Shown: positions 9,174 through 17,677 of the stretch, one piece after another
How positions within the stretch are numbered: position 1 is the stretch's first letter
Layout of the letters: every line of letters starts with the position of its first letter
Position numbers and translations under genes: made by a program
Notes under the pieces: generated by a model
Database searches by the model: none
What the model was told of the DNA's origin: nothing
Seen by the model: only the letters and a program-made list of their open reading frames with translations
Assembly (NCBI GenBank): GCA_036267135.1
Contig: DATAWQ010000088.1
Coordinates: 14,355-78,354, forward strand
Length of the DNA stretch: 64,000 nt
Reading direction: 5' to 3'
Origin: PALSA-505 sp036267135
GTDB lineage: Bacteria; Actinomycetota; Actinomycetes; Streptosporangiales; Streptosporangiaceae

Positions 9174-9287
9174 CCACCCCGGGCAGTTCCGCAACAAGCC
9201 ACCCCGGCACGGCCGTTTCTTGGCGAAGCCGTTCATTCGGCTGAAACGTCCGGGCCGTCGCCACCGAAGTACGGGGAGCCGCGCCGG

Positions 9288-10196
9288 TCAGCCGTCCGGG
9301 GAGCCGTGCCGGAAGGCCGAGACCACGTCCAGGGTCCGGCGGGCGGCGGGCACGTCGTGCACGCGGAACACCCGGGCGCCGTGCCAGGCGCAGACGGCCA
9401 CCGAGGCGATCGTGCCCTCGGTGCGGTCGGTCACCGGCAGGCCGAGTGTGTCGCCGACAAAATCCTTGTTGGAGACCGCCACCAGCACCGGCCAGCCGGT
9501 GCCGGTCAGCCCGTCCAGCCGGCGGGTGAGCTCCAGTGAGTGGCCGGTGTCCTTGCCGAAGTCGTGCGCGGCGTCGATGAGGATCGAGTCCGGGCGCACC
9601 CCGGCCGCCACCGCGCGCTCGGCCTGACCGGTGACGTACCTGGTCACCTCGCCGACCACGTCCGCGTAGACGGGGTCCAGCGCGCGGGTGCGCGGGGCCA
9701 GGCCACCGGCGTGCGAGCACACCAGCCCGAGGCCGCGGCGGGCGGCCACCTCGGCCAGCCCGGGGTCGAAGCCGCCCCAGGCGTCGTTGAGCAGATCCGC
9801 GCCCGCGTCGGCGACCGCGCGGCCGACCTCGGCGCGCCAGGTGTCCACGCTGATCACGATCCCGGGGTGGCGCTCGCGCACCGCCGCCACCAGCCCGGCC
9901 ACCCGGCGGATCTCCTCGGCCGCGTCGACCTCGTCGCCGTCGCCGGCCTTCACCCCGCCGATGTCGACGATGCCGGCGCCGTCGGCCACCGCCTGGCTCG
10001 CGGCGTCCAGGGCGGCGCCGAACTCATAGGTCGCGCCGTGGTCGTAGAACGAATCAGGGGTCCGGTTGACGACCGCCATGACCGCGAACGAGCCCGGCGG
10101 CACTTCCAGGCGGCCCAGACGCAAGGTCCGCTGGTGGCCCGCCTGGCGGTGGCCCGGTCGCTGGTGGCCCGGCCGCACCGAATCCGATTCAGTCAC
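9288..10196 (-). CDS. folP2: FolP2-type dihydropteroate synthase homologue
   Basis: The 302-residue protein contains MAVVNRTPDSFYDHGATYEF, VDIGGVKAGDGDEVD, ISVDTWRAEV, DLLNDAWGGFDP and LIDAAHDFGKDT. These follow the DHPS TIM-barrel but with the FolP2 variants: NRTPDSFYD instead of NVTPDSFSD, and GGVKAG instead of GGESTRPG. Mycobacterial FolP2 is reported to lack DHPS activity, so a folate role should not be assumed. GTG 10196 is chosen because homology starts shortly after and TATCCT lies seven bases upstream, which fits leaderless initiation. It diverges from guaB1 with only 57 bases between start codons. Confidence 0.85.
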   Translation of the reverse strand: MTESDSVRPGHQRPGHRQAGHQRTLRLGRLEVPPGSFAVMAVVNRTPDSFYDHGATYEFGAALDAASQAVADGAGIVDIGGVKAGDGDEVDAAEEIRRVAGLVAAVRERHPGIVISVDTWRAEVGRAVADAGADLLNDAWGGFDPGLAEVAARRGLGLVCSHAGGLAPRTRALDPVYADVVGEVTRYVTGQAERAVAAGVRPDSILIDAAHDFGKDTGHSLELTRRLDGLTGTGWPVLVAVSNKDFVGDTLGLPVTDRTEGTIASVAVCAWHGARVFRVHDVPAARRTLDVVSAFRHGSPDG

Positions 10197-10203
10197 GGGG
10201 AGC

Positions 10204-10209
10204 AGGATA
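10204..10209 (-). promoter_or_regulatory. Putative leaderless -10 element of folP2
   Basis: On the minus strand TATCCT is followed by seven bases and the GTG at 10196. There is no ribosome-binding sequence in between, so the mRNA probably begins at the start codon. Confidence 0.45.
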
Positions 10210-10240
10210 AAGGCCGTCCAGGGCACGCATGCGCGGCGGG

Positions 10241-10246
10241 CACAAT
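10241..10246 (+). promoter_or_regulatory. Putative leaderless -10 element of guaB1
   Basis: CACAAT, one base from TACAAT, is followed by seven bases and the GTG at 10254. No Shine-Dalgarno is visible. It mirrors the folP2 arrangement on the opposite strand 31 bases away. Confidence 0.4.
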
Positions 10247-10253
10247 CGGATAC

Positions 10254-11690
10254 GTGCGATTCCTCGGTGATGAGATGCCCGGTCACGACCTGACCTACAG
10301 CGATGTCTTCATGGTGCCCAGCCGGTCGGGGGTGGCGTCCAGGCTGGACGCCGACCTGACCACCCGGGACGCGAGCGGGTGCACGATCCCGCTGGTGGTG
10401 GCCAACATGACGGCGGTGTCGGGCCGGCGGATGGCCGAGACCGTGGCCCGCCGGGGCGGCCTGGCCGTGCTGCCGCAGGACATCCCGGTGGACGTGGTGG
10501 CGGACGTGGTGGCGTGGGTGAAGAGCCGCGACCTGGTCTACGACACACCGATCACGCTGGGACCGGGCGACACCGCAGGCGATGCGCTGGCCCTGCTGCC
10601 CAAGCGCGCGCACGGCGCGGTCATCGTGACCGACGAGGGCCGGCCGGTGGGTGTCGTCACCGAGGCCGACTGCCAGGGCGTGGACCGGTTCACTCAGCTC
10701 CGCCAGATCATGTCCACCGAGCCGCTCACGCTGCAGGCCGGCACCGATCCGGAGCGCGCCTTCGGCCTGCTGCACGACGGCAGGCACCGGCTGGCCCCGG
10801 TGGTGGAGGCCAGCGGCCGCTGCGTCGGCATCCTGACCAGGACCGGCGCACTGCGCGCCACGCTGTACCAGCCGGCCACCGACGCGGCGGGACGGCTGCG
10901 GGTGGCGGCGGCGCTGGGCATCAACGGGGACGTCGCGGAGAAGACCAAGCTGCTCACCGAGGCCGGGGCCGACCTGCTCGTGGTGGACACCGCGCACGGC
11001 CACCAGGAGAAAATGCTGACCGCGCTGCGTACGGTGCGCGGGATCGGTCCTTCGGTGCCGATCGTGGCCGGCAACGTGGTCACTCCCGAGGGGACCGCGG
11101 ACCTGATCGAGGCGGGCGCGGACATCGTCAAGGTGGGGGTGGGCCCCGGCGCCATGTGCACCACCCGGATGATGACCGGGGTGGGACGGCCGCAGTTCAG
11201 CGCCGTGCTCGAGTGCGCCGCCGAGGCGCGGCAGCGCGGCGCGCACGTCTGGGCCGACGGCGGTATCAGGCACCCGCGTGACGTCGCTCTGGCGCTGGCG
11301 GCCGGCGCCTCGGCCGTGATGATCGGGTCCTGGTTCGCCGGCACGTTCGAATCGCCCGGCGACGCTTTCCGTGATCCGGACGGCCGGCTGTACAAGGAGA
11401 GCTTCGGCATGGCCTCGGCCCGGGCGGTCCGGCTGCGTTCGGCCAGCGACTCGGCGTTCGAGCGGGCTCGCAAGGAGCTCTTCGAGGAGGGCATCTCGGC
11501 GGCCCGCATGTACCTGGACCCGGCGCGGCCCGGGGTCGAGGACCTGATCGACACGATCACCGCCGGACTGCGCAGCGCTTGCACCTACGCCGGCGCCAGG
11601 GATCTAGCGGAGCTGCACGCCCGCGCCACGATCGGCGTGCAGAGCGCAGCCGGTTACACGGAGGGAATGCCGCTGCCCGCGAGCTGGTGA
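10254..11690 (+). CDS. guaB1: GuaB1-type IMP dehydrogenase/GMP reductase family enzyme
   Basis: The 478-residue protein has the IMPDH/GMPR barrel. It includes DLTYSDVFMVPSRS near the N-terminus, two CBS repeats at about residues 95-215 (GAVIVTDEGRPVGVVTEAD and HRLAPVVEASGRCVGILTRTG), DLLVVDTAHGH and the catalytic loop VGVGPGAMCTTRMMTGVGRPQ. The Cys in GAMCTTR forms the thioimidate with the nucleotide. The length and PGAMCTTRM loop match the actinobacterial GuaB1 group, reported in mycobacteria to act as a CBS-regulated GMP reductase rather than a true IMPDH. It likely works in purine salvage in the cytoplasm. Confidence 0.9.
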   Translation: MRFLGDEMPGHDLTYSDVFMVPSRSGVASRLDADLTTRDASGCTIPLVVANMTAVSGRRMAETVARRGGLAVLPQDIPVDVVADVVAWVKSRDLVYDTPITLGPGDTAGDALALLPKRAHGAVIVTDEGRPVGVVTEADCQGVDRFTQLRQIMSTEPLTLQAGTDPERAFGLLHDGRHRLAPVVEASGRCVGILTRTGALRATLYQPATDAAGRLRVAAALGINGDVAEKTKLLTEAGADLLVVDTAHGHQEKMLTALRTVRGIGPSVPIVAGNVVTPEGTADLIEAGADIVKVGVGPGAMCTTRMMTGVGRPQFSAVLECAAEARQRGAHVWADGGIRHPRDVALALAAGASAVMIGSWFAGTFESPGDAFRDPDGRLYKESFGMASARAVRLRSASDSAFERARKELFEEGISAARMYLDPARPGVEDLIDTITAGLRSACTYAGARDLAELHARATIGVQSAAGYTEGMPLPASW

Positions 11691-11712
11691 TCTGGAGAGC
11701 CGGTGAAGAGGG

Positions 11713-12504
11713 TCAGGCGACGGCGTCGTTGCCGGCTTGGGCGGGGGTGGCCGAGCGCTCGACGGCCTTGACCACCCAGCGGCCGATGCGGTCCACCAGC
11801 GCTGTGTTCGCCCCCGACTCCGCGTGGGCGAAGCCCGGCACGATCCACAGATCCTTGGGCTCCTGGGCGGCCGCGTAGATCTCCTCGGCGTGGTCGGGCG
11901 GGAAGAAGTGGTCTTTGTCACCGTGCACGACCAGCAGCGGTATGGGCGCGATCAGGGCGGCCGCCTCGGCCGGCGGCACCGGCACCGGGTCCCAGCGGCC
12001 CGAGCTGATCCTGGTTTTGAGCACGTTCTTCGTGTAGAAACGCCCGGGCCGGCGTTCCACCGCCCAGTGCACCCGGCGCATCGGCTTGGTGCCGCGGTAG
12101 TACCAGTGACCGGGGCTGCTCACCGAGACCGCCGCGTCCAGCCCGCCCACCAGCCCCGCGTAGCGCAGCACGATGGACGCGCCCATGGAGAACCCGACGG
12201 CCGCGATCCGCTGATAGCCGAGCTCCCTGGCGTAGCGGACCGCCACGTCCAGGTCCTTGGTCTCGCGGTCGCCCAGCGTGGACAGCCCACCCGAGCGTCC
12301 GTGGCCGCGAAAATCGAAGCCGATCACCCCGCCGACATGGTTGAGCCTGGTCGCGATCCGCCACACCATGGGCCGCTGCCAGGACCCAGTGAACCCATGC
12401 GCGACGATGATCGCTAGCTGTTTGTCACTCGCCAAGTGCACCGCGTCGATCGGAACTCCGTCGTCGGTCACCAGCGTCTTTGCGAAAGGAACCGGGCCGG
12501 CCAT
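11713..12504 (-). CDS. Alpha/beta-fold hydrolase
   Basis: The 263-residue protein starts MAGPVPFAKTLVTDDGVPID. It contains the oxyanion HGFTGS, DFRGHGRSGG, the nucleophile elbow GFSMGAS, an Asp in LLVVHGDKDHFFPP and the His in PGFAHAESG, so the Ser-Asp-His triad is complete. It resembles lysophospholipase/esterase-like hydrolases; the substrate is unknown. The frame is open further upstream through the 22-bp repeats at 12536-12597, but ATG 12504 starts where the fold begins. It is convergent with guaB1. Confidence 0.85.
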   Translation of the reverse strand: MAGPVPFAKTLVTDDGVPIDAVHLASDKQLAIIVAHGFTGSWQRPMVWRIATRLNHVGGVIGFDFRGHGRSGGLSTLGDRETKDLDVAVRYARELGYQRIAAVGFSMGASIVLRYAGLVGGLDAAVSVSSPGHWYYRGTKPMRRVHWAVERRPGRFYTKNVLKTRISSGRWDPVPVPPAEAAALIAPIPLLVVHGDKDHFFPPDHAEEIYAAAQEPKDLWIVPGFAHAESGANTALVDRIGRWVVKAVERSATPAQAGNDAVA

Positions 12505-12535
12505 GCTCCCATTCTGCGCGCCGATGGCCAGTGCC

Positions 12536-12597
12536 CTGGCACCAGGTAGGCACAGCCCCGGCACCAGGTAGGCACAGCCCTGGCACCAGGTAGGCCG
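12536..12597. repeat. 22-bp tandem repeat, about 2.8 copies
   Basis: Units begin CTGGCACCAGGTAGGCACAG at 12536, 12558 and 12580; the last is truncated. The unit contains the small palindrome CTGGCACCAG-like GGCACC/GGTAGG core. It lies between the divergent hydrolase and cyclase starts, so it could affect either promoter or be a neutral slippage product. Confidence 0.85.
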
Positions 12598-12679
12598 GGT
12601 ACGGCAGGCTGGTGCCCCTCGCGGGTGATCTACCGCCGTAATCCGAACGCTGAAACTGCCTGTCGTGCCGGGAGGCGCC

Positions 12680-13453
12680 ATGTCCGTGCTCAACGCCCTG
12701 ACCGAGGCCATCCGAACCAGCAAGGTCGAGGTCATCGACCTCACCGCGCCGCTGAACGACACGACGCCGGTGATCAAGCTTCCGGAGCCGTTCGGCAACA
12801 CGATCTCGTTCAGCCTGAGCGAGATCAGCCGCTACGACGACCGCGGCCCGGCCTGGTACTGGAACGACATCAGCACCGGTGAGCACACCGGCACTCACTT
12901 CGACGCCCCGGTGCACTGGGTGACCGGCAGGGACGGCCAGGACGTGTCCCAGGTGCCGCCGTCCCGGCTGATCGCACCGGCCGCGGTGCTCGACTTCTCC
13001 GCGCAAGCCGCCGCCGACCCCGACTTCCTGCTCGAAGTGGACCACGTCAAGCAGTGGGAAGGCGAGCATGGCGCGCTGCCCGACGGCGGCTGGCTGCTGT
13101 ACCGGACCGGCTGGGACGCCCGCTCGGACGACCAGGAGGAGTTTCTGAACGCCAACGAGACCGGGCCGCACACCCCGGGGGTATCGGTGGAGTGCGCCCG
13201 CTGGCTGGCCGAGGAGTCGCCGGTGCTCGGACTCGGCGTCGAGACCGTGGGCACCGACGCCGGAGCGGCTCACTCGTTCGCCCCTCCGTTCCCCTGCCAT
13301 TCCGCGTTGCTCGGCGCCGGCAAGTACGGGCTCACCCAGTTGCGCAATCTGGCCCGGCTGCCCGCCCAGGGAGCGGTGGTGATCGCCGGCCCGCTGCCGA
13401 TCACCGGCGGTTCCGGCAGCCCCTGCCGGGCACTGGCCCTGGTCGAAACCTGA
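12680..13453 (+). CDS. Cyclase/kynurenine-formamidase-like metal hydrolase
   Basis: The 257-residue protein carries the cyclase-family metal motif HTGTHFDAPVHW at about residues 75-86, preceded by DISTGE and a VEVIDLTAPLNDTTPVI start typical of the family. Characterised members are Zn/Mn-dependent amidohydrolases such as arylformamidase or isatin hydrolase. ATG 12680 has GGGAGG five bases upstream; the frame extends 15 bases further. Its stop overlaps the start of the TPP enzyme (TGATG), indicating coupling, so the two probably act in one catabolic pathway on a carbonyl/acid substrate. The pathway is not identifiable. Confidence 0.85.
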   Translation: MSVLNALTEAIRTSKVEVIDLTAPLNDTTPVIKLPEPFGNTISFSLSEISRYDDRGPAWYWNDISTGEHTGTHFDAPVHWVTGRDGQDVSQVPPSRLIAPAAVLDFSAQAAADPDFLLEVDHVKQWEGEHGALPDGGWLLYRTGWDARSDDQEEFLNANETGPHTPGVSVECARWLAEESPVLGLGVETVGTDAGAAHSFAPPFPCHSALLGAGKYGLTQLRNLARLPAQGAVVIAGPLPITGGSGSPCRALALVET

Positions 13454-15102
13454 TGCTGGTCGCGGAGGCGGTCGCCGACGCCTTGGCAGGCCTGGGTGTG
13501 GACACCGTGTTTGGCCTGGTTGGGAGCGGCAACTTCCACGTCACCAACGGCCTGACCGCCCGCGGGGCCCGGTTCGTAGCCGCCCGCCACGAGTGCGGCG
13601 CGGCCAGCATGGCCGACGGCTGGGCCCGGCTGGCCGGCCGGCCCGGCGTGCTCTCCGTACACCAGGGGCCGGGACTGACCAACGCGATGACCGGCATCAC
13701 CGAGGCGGCCAAGAGCCGCACGCCGCTGGTAGTGCTGGCCGCCGACGTGGCGGGCGCGGCGGTGCGATCCAACTTCCGCATCGACGTGGCCGCGCTGGCC
13801 GCCTCGGTCGGCGCGGTGCCCGAACGGCTGCATTCGGCGGAGTCCGCGGTCGCGGACGCGGTGCGGGCCTACCGGACCGCGGCCCGCCAGCGGCGGACCG
13901 TGCTGCTGGCCATGCCTCTCGACGTGCAGGCCGCGCAGTGCGACCCGCCCGACGTGCTGCCGGAGCACGCGCACGCGCCGGCGGCTCCATCTCCGGACGC
14001 GGCCGCCGAGCTGGCCAGGGCGCTGGCGGGGGCGGCCCGTCCCGTGTTCGTCGCCGGCCGGGGGGCGCGGGTGGCCGGCGCCCGCCGCGACCTGGAGGAT
14101 CTGGCCGACGCCTGCGGTGCGCTGCTGGCCACGTCGGCGGCGGCCAAGGGCCTGTTCCGCGGCAGCGCCTGGGATCTGGACGTGTGCGGCGGGTTCGCCT
14201 CACCGCTCGCCGCGCGGCTGGTCAAGGACGCGGACCTGATAGTGGCCTGGGGCTGCTCGCTGAACATGTGGACGACCAGGCACGGCACGCTGATCGGCGC
14301 CGGCTGCCAGGTCGCGCAGGTGGACGACGACACCGCGGCGATCGGCGCGCACCGGCCGGTGCATCTGGGGGTGTTCGGCGACGTCGCCGTCACCGCCCGG
14401 GCGGTCGCCGCGGCGCTGCGGGACGGGCCGCCCGCACTCGGGCGCGGTTACCGCTCCGACGCGGTCCGCCAGCAGATCGCCGAGGGCGGCCGCTGGCGCG
14501 ACGTGCCGTACACCGACGAGAGCGGCGACGGCCGGATCGACCCACGGACGCTGTCCATCGGGCTCGACGACCTGCTGCCGGCCGAGCGGCTGGTGGCCGT
14601 GGACTCCGGCAACTTCATGGGCTACCCGAGCATGTTCCTGTCCGTCCCCGACGAGCAGGGCTTCTGCTTCACCCAGGCCTACCAGTCGGTCGGCCTGGGC
14701 CTGGGGTCGGCCATCGGCTCGGCCATCGCCCGCCCGGACCGGCTGACCGTGGCCGCGCTCGGCGACGGTGGCGCGCTGATGGGGGTGAGCGAACTGGAGA
14801 CGGTGGTCAGGCTGGGCTTGCCCATGGTGATCGTGGTCTACGACGACGAGGCCTACGGCGCCGAGGTCCATCATTTTCTCCCGGACGGTTCCCCGCTGGA
14901 CACCGTGCGATTCCCACCCACCGACATCGCGAGGATCGGGGAGGGATTCGGGTGCGACGGCGTGACGGTCCGCGATCCCGACGACCTCGCGAAGGTCAGC
15001 CGCTGGCTAGACGGCCCGCGCGACCGCCCGCTGCTGATCGACGCGAAGGTCACCGCCAAGCACGGCTCCTGGTGGCTGGAGGAGGCGTTCCGCGGTCACT
15101 GA
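13453..15102 (+). CDS. Thiamine-pyrophosphate-dependent enzyme, acetolactate-synthase-like
   Basis: The 549-residue protein has the three-domain TPP architecture. The N-terminal PYR domain includes GVDTVFGLVGSGNFHVTNGL, the RHECGAASMADGWARL segment with the activating Glu and GVLSVHQGPGLTNAMTGI. A central Rossmann-like domain follows, then the C-terminal PP domain with the TPP motif ALGDGGALMGVSELETVVRLGLPMVIVVYDDEAYG. Relatives include acetolactate synthase, benzoylformate decarboxylase and sulfoacetaldehyde acetyltransferase; the reaction cannot be fixed. Starting within the cyclase stop codon, it is likely translated with that gene. Confidence 0.88.
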   Translation: MLVAEAVADALAGLGVDTVFGLVGSGNFHVTNGLTARGARFVAARHECGAASMADGWARLAGRPGVLSVHQGPGLTNAMTGITEAAKSRTPLVVLAADVAGAAVRSNFRIDVAALAASVGAVPERLHSAESAVADAVRAYRTAARQRRTVLLAMPLDVQAAQCDPPDVLPEHAHAPAAPSPDAAAELARALAGAARPVFVAGRGARVAGARRDLEDLADACGALLATSAAAKGLFRGSAWDLDVCGGFASPLAARLVKDADLIVAWGCSLNMWTTRHGTLIGAGCQVAQVDDDTAAIGAHRPVHLGVFGDVAVTARAVAAALRDGPPALGRGYRSDAVRQQIAEGGRWRDVPYTDESGDGRIDPRTLSIGLDDLLPAERLVAVDSGNFMGYPSMFLSVPDEQGFCFTQAYQSVGLGLGSAIGSAIARPDRLTVAALGDGGALMGVSELETVVRLGLPMVIVVYDDEAYGAEVHHFLPDGSPLDTVRFPPTDIARIGEGFGCDGVTVRDPDDLAKVSRWLDGPRDRPLLIDAKVTAKHGSWWLEEAFRGH

Positions 15103-15143
15103 CCTGCCCACGGCAGGCCGGTGACCGCGGAGACCGTGCCTGG

Positions 15144-15419
15144 TCAACAGGGGCCGTCGTTGTTCCAGGCGCCGGACGAGCCGCCCGGTACCTCGTTCTC
15201 GTTCCACTGGTTGGCGGTCCACTGGTCACCGTTGTATGAGACCTCGTCGCCGCTGGTGTAGGTGGCGCCGGACGACCAGGCGGGGGCCGTGCAGCCGGTG
15301 GGCGGCGGGGTCGGGGTGGGGGTGGGCGTCGGCGGCGGAGTCGTGGACGTGGAGTCGGCGAAGGAAACCGTGTAGGCGGTGAAGTCCCAAGAATTCTGGG
15401 GGGCGCGGCGTGTAGCCGC
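15144..15419 (-). pseudogene. Remnant of a secreted protein: Pro/Thr linker plus chitin-binding CBM5/12 module
   Basis: Read on the minus strand, the frame ending at TGA 15146-15144 gives NSWDFTAYTVSFADSTST, then a linker of alternating Pro and Thr. A ~50-residue module follows: CTAPAWSSGATYTSGDEVSY, NGDQWTANQWNENEVPGG, SSGAWNNDGPC. The AW...Y..G..V.YNG..W.A..W...E.PG...W...G.C pattern is that of CBM5/12 domains in actinobacterial chitinases. An in-frame TGA just upstream (about 15420) and lack of a start or signal peptide show that the 5' catalytic part is missing. It is probably what remains of a chitinase-like gene after deletion or frameshift. Confidence 0.7.
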
Positions 15420-15436
15420 TCAGGTACTCCTGCGAT

Positions 15437-16723
15437 TCAGGTCGCGGCGGCGGCCGGGGCGTTCTCGTTCTCGTCTGCGGGGTCGTGGGACTGGTGGCGG
15501 TAGCGGATGAAGGCGGGCAGAGCCAGGCCGATCACGACGCTGCCCACGATCGTGGCCAGGCCGCCGGCGAATGCGCTGATCGTCGGGGTCGTCAGTGAGC
15601 CCAGCGCGCCCGCCTCCAGATTGCCGAGCTGCCCTCCGCCCGCGCCCACGACGTAGTCGGCGGCCATGACCCGGCCGCGGAACTCCTCGGGCGTCGCCGA
15701 CTGGACGATGACGCCGCGGAACACCACGGTGAACATGTCCGCAGCGCCGGCCAGGCCGAGCAGGACCAGGGTCAGCCAGAGGCTCGGGGCCAGCGCGAAA
15801 CCGGCGAAGGCCGCGCCCCACACGGCCACCGTGACCAGCATGGCCAGGCCCTGGCGGGCGATGTGCTTGACCGGCCCGGAGAACACGGCCGTGACCAGGC
15901 CACCCACGCCGATGGCGGCCATGAACAGGCCGAGCGTACGCGGGTTGCCACCGAACCGTTCCGCGTTGATCGCCGGGAAAAGGGCCATGGGCAGCGCGAA
16001 GACGGTGGCGTTGAGGTCAGCCAGGAACGCGCCGCCGATCACCTGGCTGCCGCGGATGAAGCTCACCCCCGCGGCCACCGCGCGCGGGCCCGGCCGCATG
16101 CCTCCGGCCTGCGGCCGCATCGCGGGCAACCTCGCTACCCCATAGAGCGAGACGCAAAAGGTGATCGTGTCGACGAGGTAGCAGACCCGCACACCCAGGT
16201 GGGGAGCGGCCGCGATGGCGCCGGCGAGCGCCGGGCCAACGGTCATCACGATCTGGAAGCCCAGCCGGTCCAGGGCCATACCAGCCGCTAGCTGGCTACG
16301 CGGCAGCAGACTCGAAATGAACGTGCTGCGGGCCGGGCGGTTGACCGCACCGAGCCCGGACGCCAAGGCAACCAGGCCGTACAGCGTCCACACCGAACGC
16401 AGTCCGGCGAAGGCCTGGATGGCTAGCAGTGCCGACACCACCGCCAGGCAGACGCTGGTGATCAGCACCAGCTTCCTGCGGTCGGTCGCGTCCACGATCG
16501 AGCCACCCAGCAGCCCCACCACCAGCGTCGGGACCATCTGAGCGACGCCGATGGCGCCCACCGCGAACGGTGACCTGGTGACGTCGTAAACCTGGAGCAT
16601 GACCGCGAACCCAGTCAGGGCGCTGCCCACCGCCGACAGCGTCGTGCCCACCCACAGCCGCCGGAACGCGGCCGACTCGCGCAACGGTGAGACGTCTGCG
16701 AGCAGTCGGTATCTGCTGGGCAC
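15437..16723 (-). CDS. MFS exporter (MFS_3/EntS-like)
   Basis: The 428-residue membrane protein begins MPSRYRLLADVSPLRESAAF and FRRLWVGTTLSAVGSALT, the typical opening of MFS_3 exporters related to enterobactin and macrolide efflux proteins. The loop GLLGGSIVDATDRRKLVLI carries the MFS signature. GTG 16723 has AGGAG nine bases upstream. It is transcribed away from a MarR gene, across a perfect 26-bp palindrome, so MarR-controlled efflux of a small molecule is the natural reading. Substrate unknown. Confidence 0.88.
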   Translation of the reverse strand: MPSRYRLLADVSPLRESAAFRRLWVGTTLSAVGSALTGFAVMLQVYDVTRSPFAVGAIGVAQMVPTLVVGLLGGSIVDATDRRKLVLITSVCLAVVSALLAIQAFAGLRSVWTLYGLVALASGLGAVNRPARSTFISSLLPRSQLAAGMALDRLGFQIVMTVGPALAGAIAAAPHLGVRVCYLVDTITFCVSLYGVARLPAMRPQAGGMRPGPRAVAAGVSFIRGSQVIGGAFLADLNATVFALPMALFPAINAERFGGNPRTLGLFMAAIGVGGLVTAVFSGPVKHIARQGLAMLVTVAVWGAAFAGFALAPSLWLTLVLLGLAGAADMFTVVFRGVIVQSATPEEFRGRVMAADYVVGAGGGQLGNLEAGALGSLTTPTISAFAGGLATIVGSVVIGLALPAFIRYRHQSHDPADENENAPAAAAT

Positions 16724-16757
16724 GACGGTGTACTCCTCACTTTGGCTTCGCTCACTG

Positions 16758-16783
16758 TAACAGCACTTATATAAGTGCTGTTA
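16758..16783. promoter_or_regulatory. 26-bp perfect palindrome, probable MarR operator
   Basis: Two exact inverted half-sites TAACAGCACTTAT meet without spacer between the divergent MFS and marR starts. Its right end overlaps the TATAAT at 16782-16787, so a bound dimer would block marR transcription and probably also the MFS promoter. Confidence 0.85.
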
Positions 16784-16787
16784 TAAT
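16782..16787 (+). promoter_or_regulatory. TATAAT -10 element of the marR gene (leaderless)
   Basis: A consensus TATAAT ends six bases before the GTG at 16794, with no ribosome-binding site between. Such an AT-rich consensus box is rare in this GC-rich window. Confidence 0.65.
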
Positions 16788-16793
16788 TATGCG

Positions 16794-17324
16794 GTGACCA
16801 GCAGCGTGAGCAGGGCCGCCCAGGCGCCCGAGTCGGGCAATACCGATCCAAGCCAGCACAGTCGGTGGCGGGCGTTGCGTCTGCTGCAGGCGGCGATGGA
16901 CGCCGACATCGCCCGCGTCTACGCCGACGCACGTATCGACGGTCTCAAGCCGAATTGGGTAGCGGAACTGCTGCGACTGCACGCCAACGGCCCGATGACC
17001 ATCACCGAGCTAGCCGGGTCGGTACAGCACACTCACTCGGCGGTCAGCCAGAAGGTCGCCGCGATGCGCTCGGCCGGGTGGGTCCGCACCACCACCGGCG
17101 CCGACGCCAGGAGCAAGCGGGTCACGCTCACCCCCAAGGCGACCCGCATCGCCGGCCGTCTCGCGGCCGAGTGGCGTGCCACCGAGGCCACCATCGGCGA
17201 GATCGAGGCGGAGATCCCTTATCCGCTGAGCCAGGTCGTCATCGATATCGAGACAGCCCTGCGGCGCAAGAGCTTCCACGATCGCATCGCCGAGAAACTG
17301 GCCAATGATCCCGCCTGGACGTGA
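16794..17324 (+). CDS. MarR family transcriptional regulator
   Basis: The 176-residue protein contains a winged helix-turn-helix at about residues 62-115: MTITELAGSVQHTHSAVSQKVAAM as the helix-turn-helix, and WVRTTTGADARSKRVTLTPKA as the wing with the D-x-R-x-K-R-V-x-L-T signature of MarR proteins. It is divergent from an MFS exporter and shares the palindromic operator at 16758-16783. It is therefore probably an autorepressor that releases DNA when the exporter's substrate binds. Confidence 0.92.
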   Translation: MTSSVSRAAQAPESGNTDPSQHSRWRALRLLQAAMDADIARVYADARIDGLKPNWVAELLRLHANGPMTITELAGSVQHTHSAVSQKVAAMRSAGWVRTTTGADARSKRVTLTPKATRIAGRLAAEWRATEATIGEIEAEIPYPLSQVVIDIETALRRKSFHDRIAEKLANDPAWT

Positions 17325-17677
17325 TGGCCAACGTTCCGCCCACGAGGGCTCCGGCGTACGCCGGGTGGACGGCCTTCGGCCAGGCCGAACGCCACGCTTG
17401 AGGACTACGTGGTGTCCCCGCCTGTAGTGCTTTGCGGGAGAGGTTTGCCGCAACGGTAGGGCCGGAAAGGCGGATGACCGCAACCCGTCAAGGCTGCGGT
17501 CATCCATTCGAGATGGCGGCTTCTCCAGAGCCGTCTTCAGGTTGTCACAGGCTATTGCTGTTGTCAATATTTCCGATGGACTTACTTGCTAATACTTCAT
17601 CCGCGGACGGACCGACCTCACCGTTCGTGGGCACGCACTGCGACGCTTCCGGTGGGGCTGGCGCGATCCGCTGAGCC
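17325..17677. other. Intergenic region between convergent marR and amt
   Basis: These 353 bases hold no convincing gene. Short frames here lack ribosome sites and codon bias. The only structure seen is the hairpin at 17472-17505. Confidence 0.6.
17472..17505. terminator. Hairpin between convergent genes, possible bidirectional terminator
   Basis: An 11-bp perfect stem (GGATGACCGCA pairing with TGCGGTCATCC) encloses a 12-base loop. No T-run follows, which is common for actinobacterial terminators. Confidence 0.55.

Noticed and set aside
9540..10253. Long N-terminal extension of guaB1 across folP2
   Set aside because: It is the antisense shadow of folP2; family length (about 479) and the -10 spacing support GTG 10254.
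17432..17674. 80-codon frame between marR and amt
   Set aside because: No ribosome site or recognisable sequence; it crosses the hairpin at 17472-17505.
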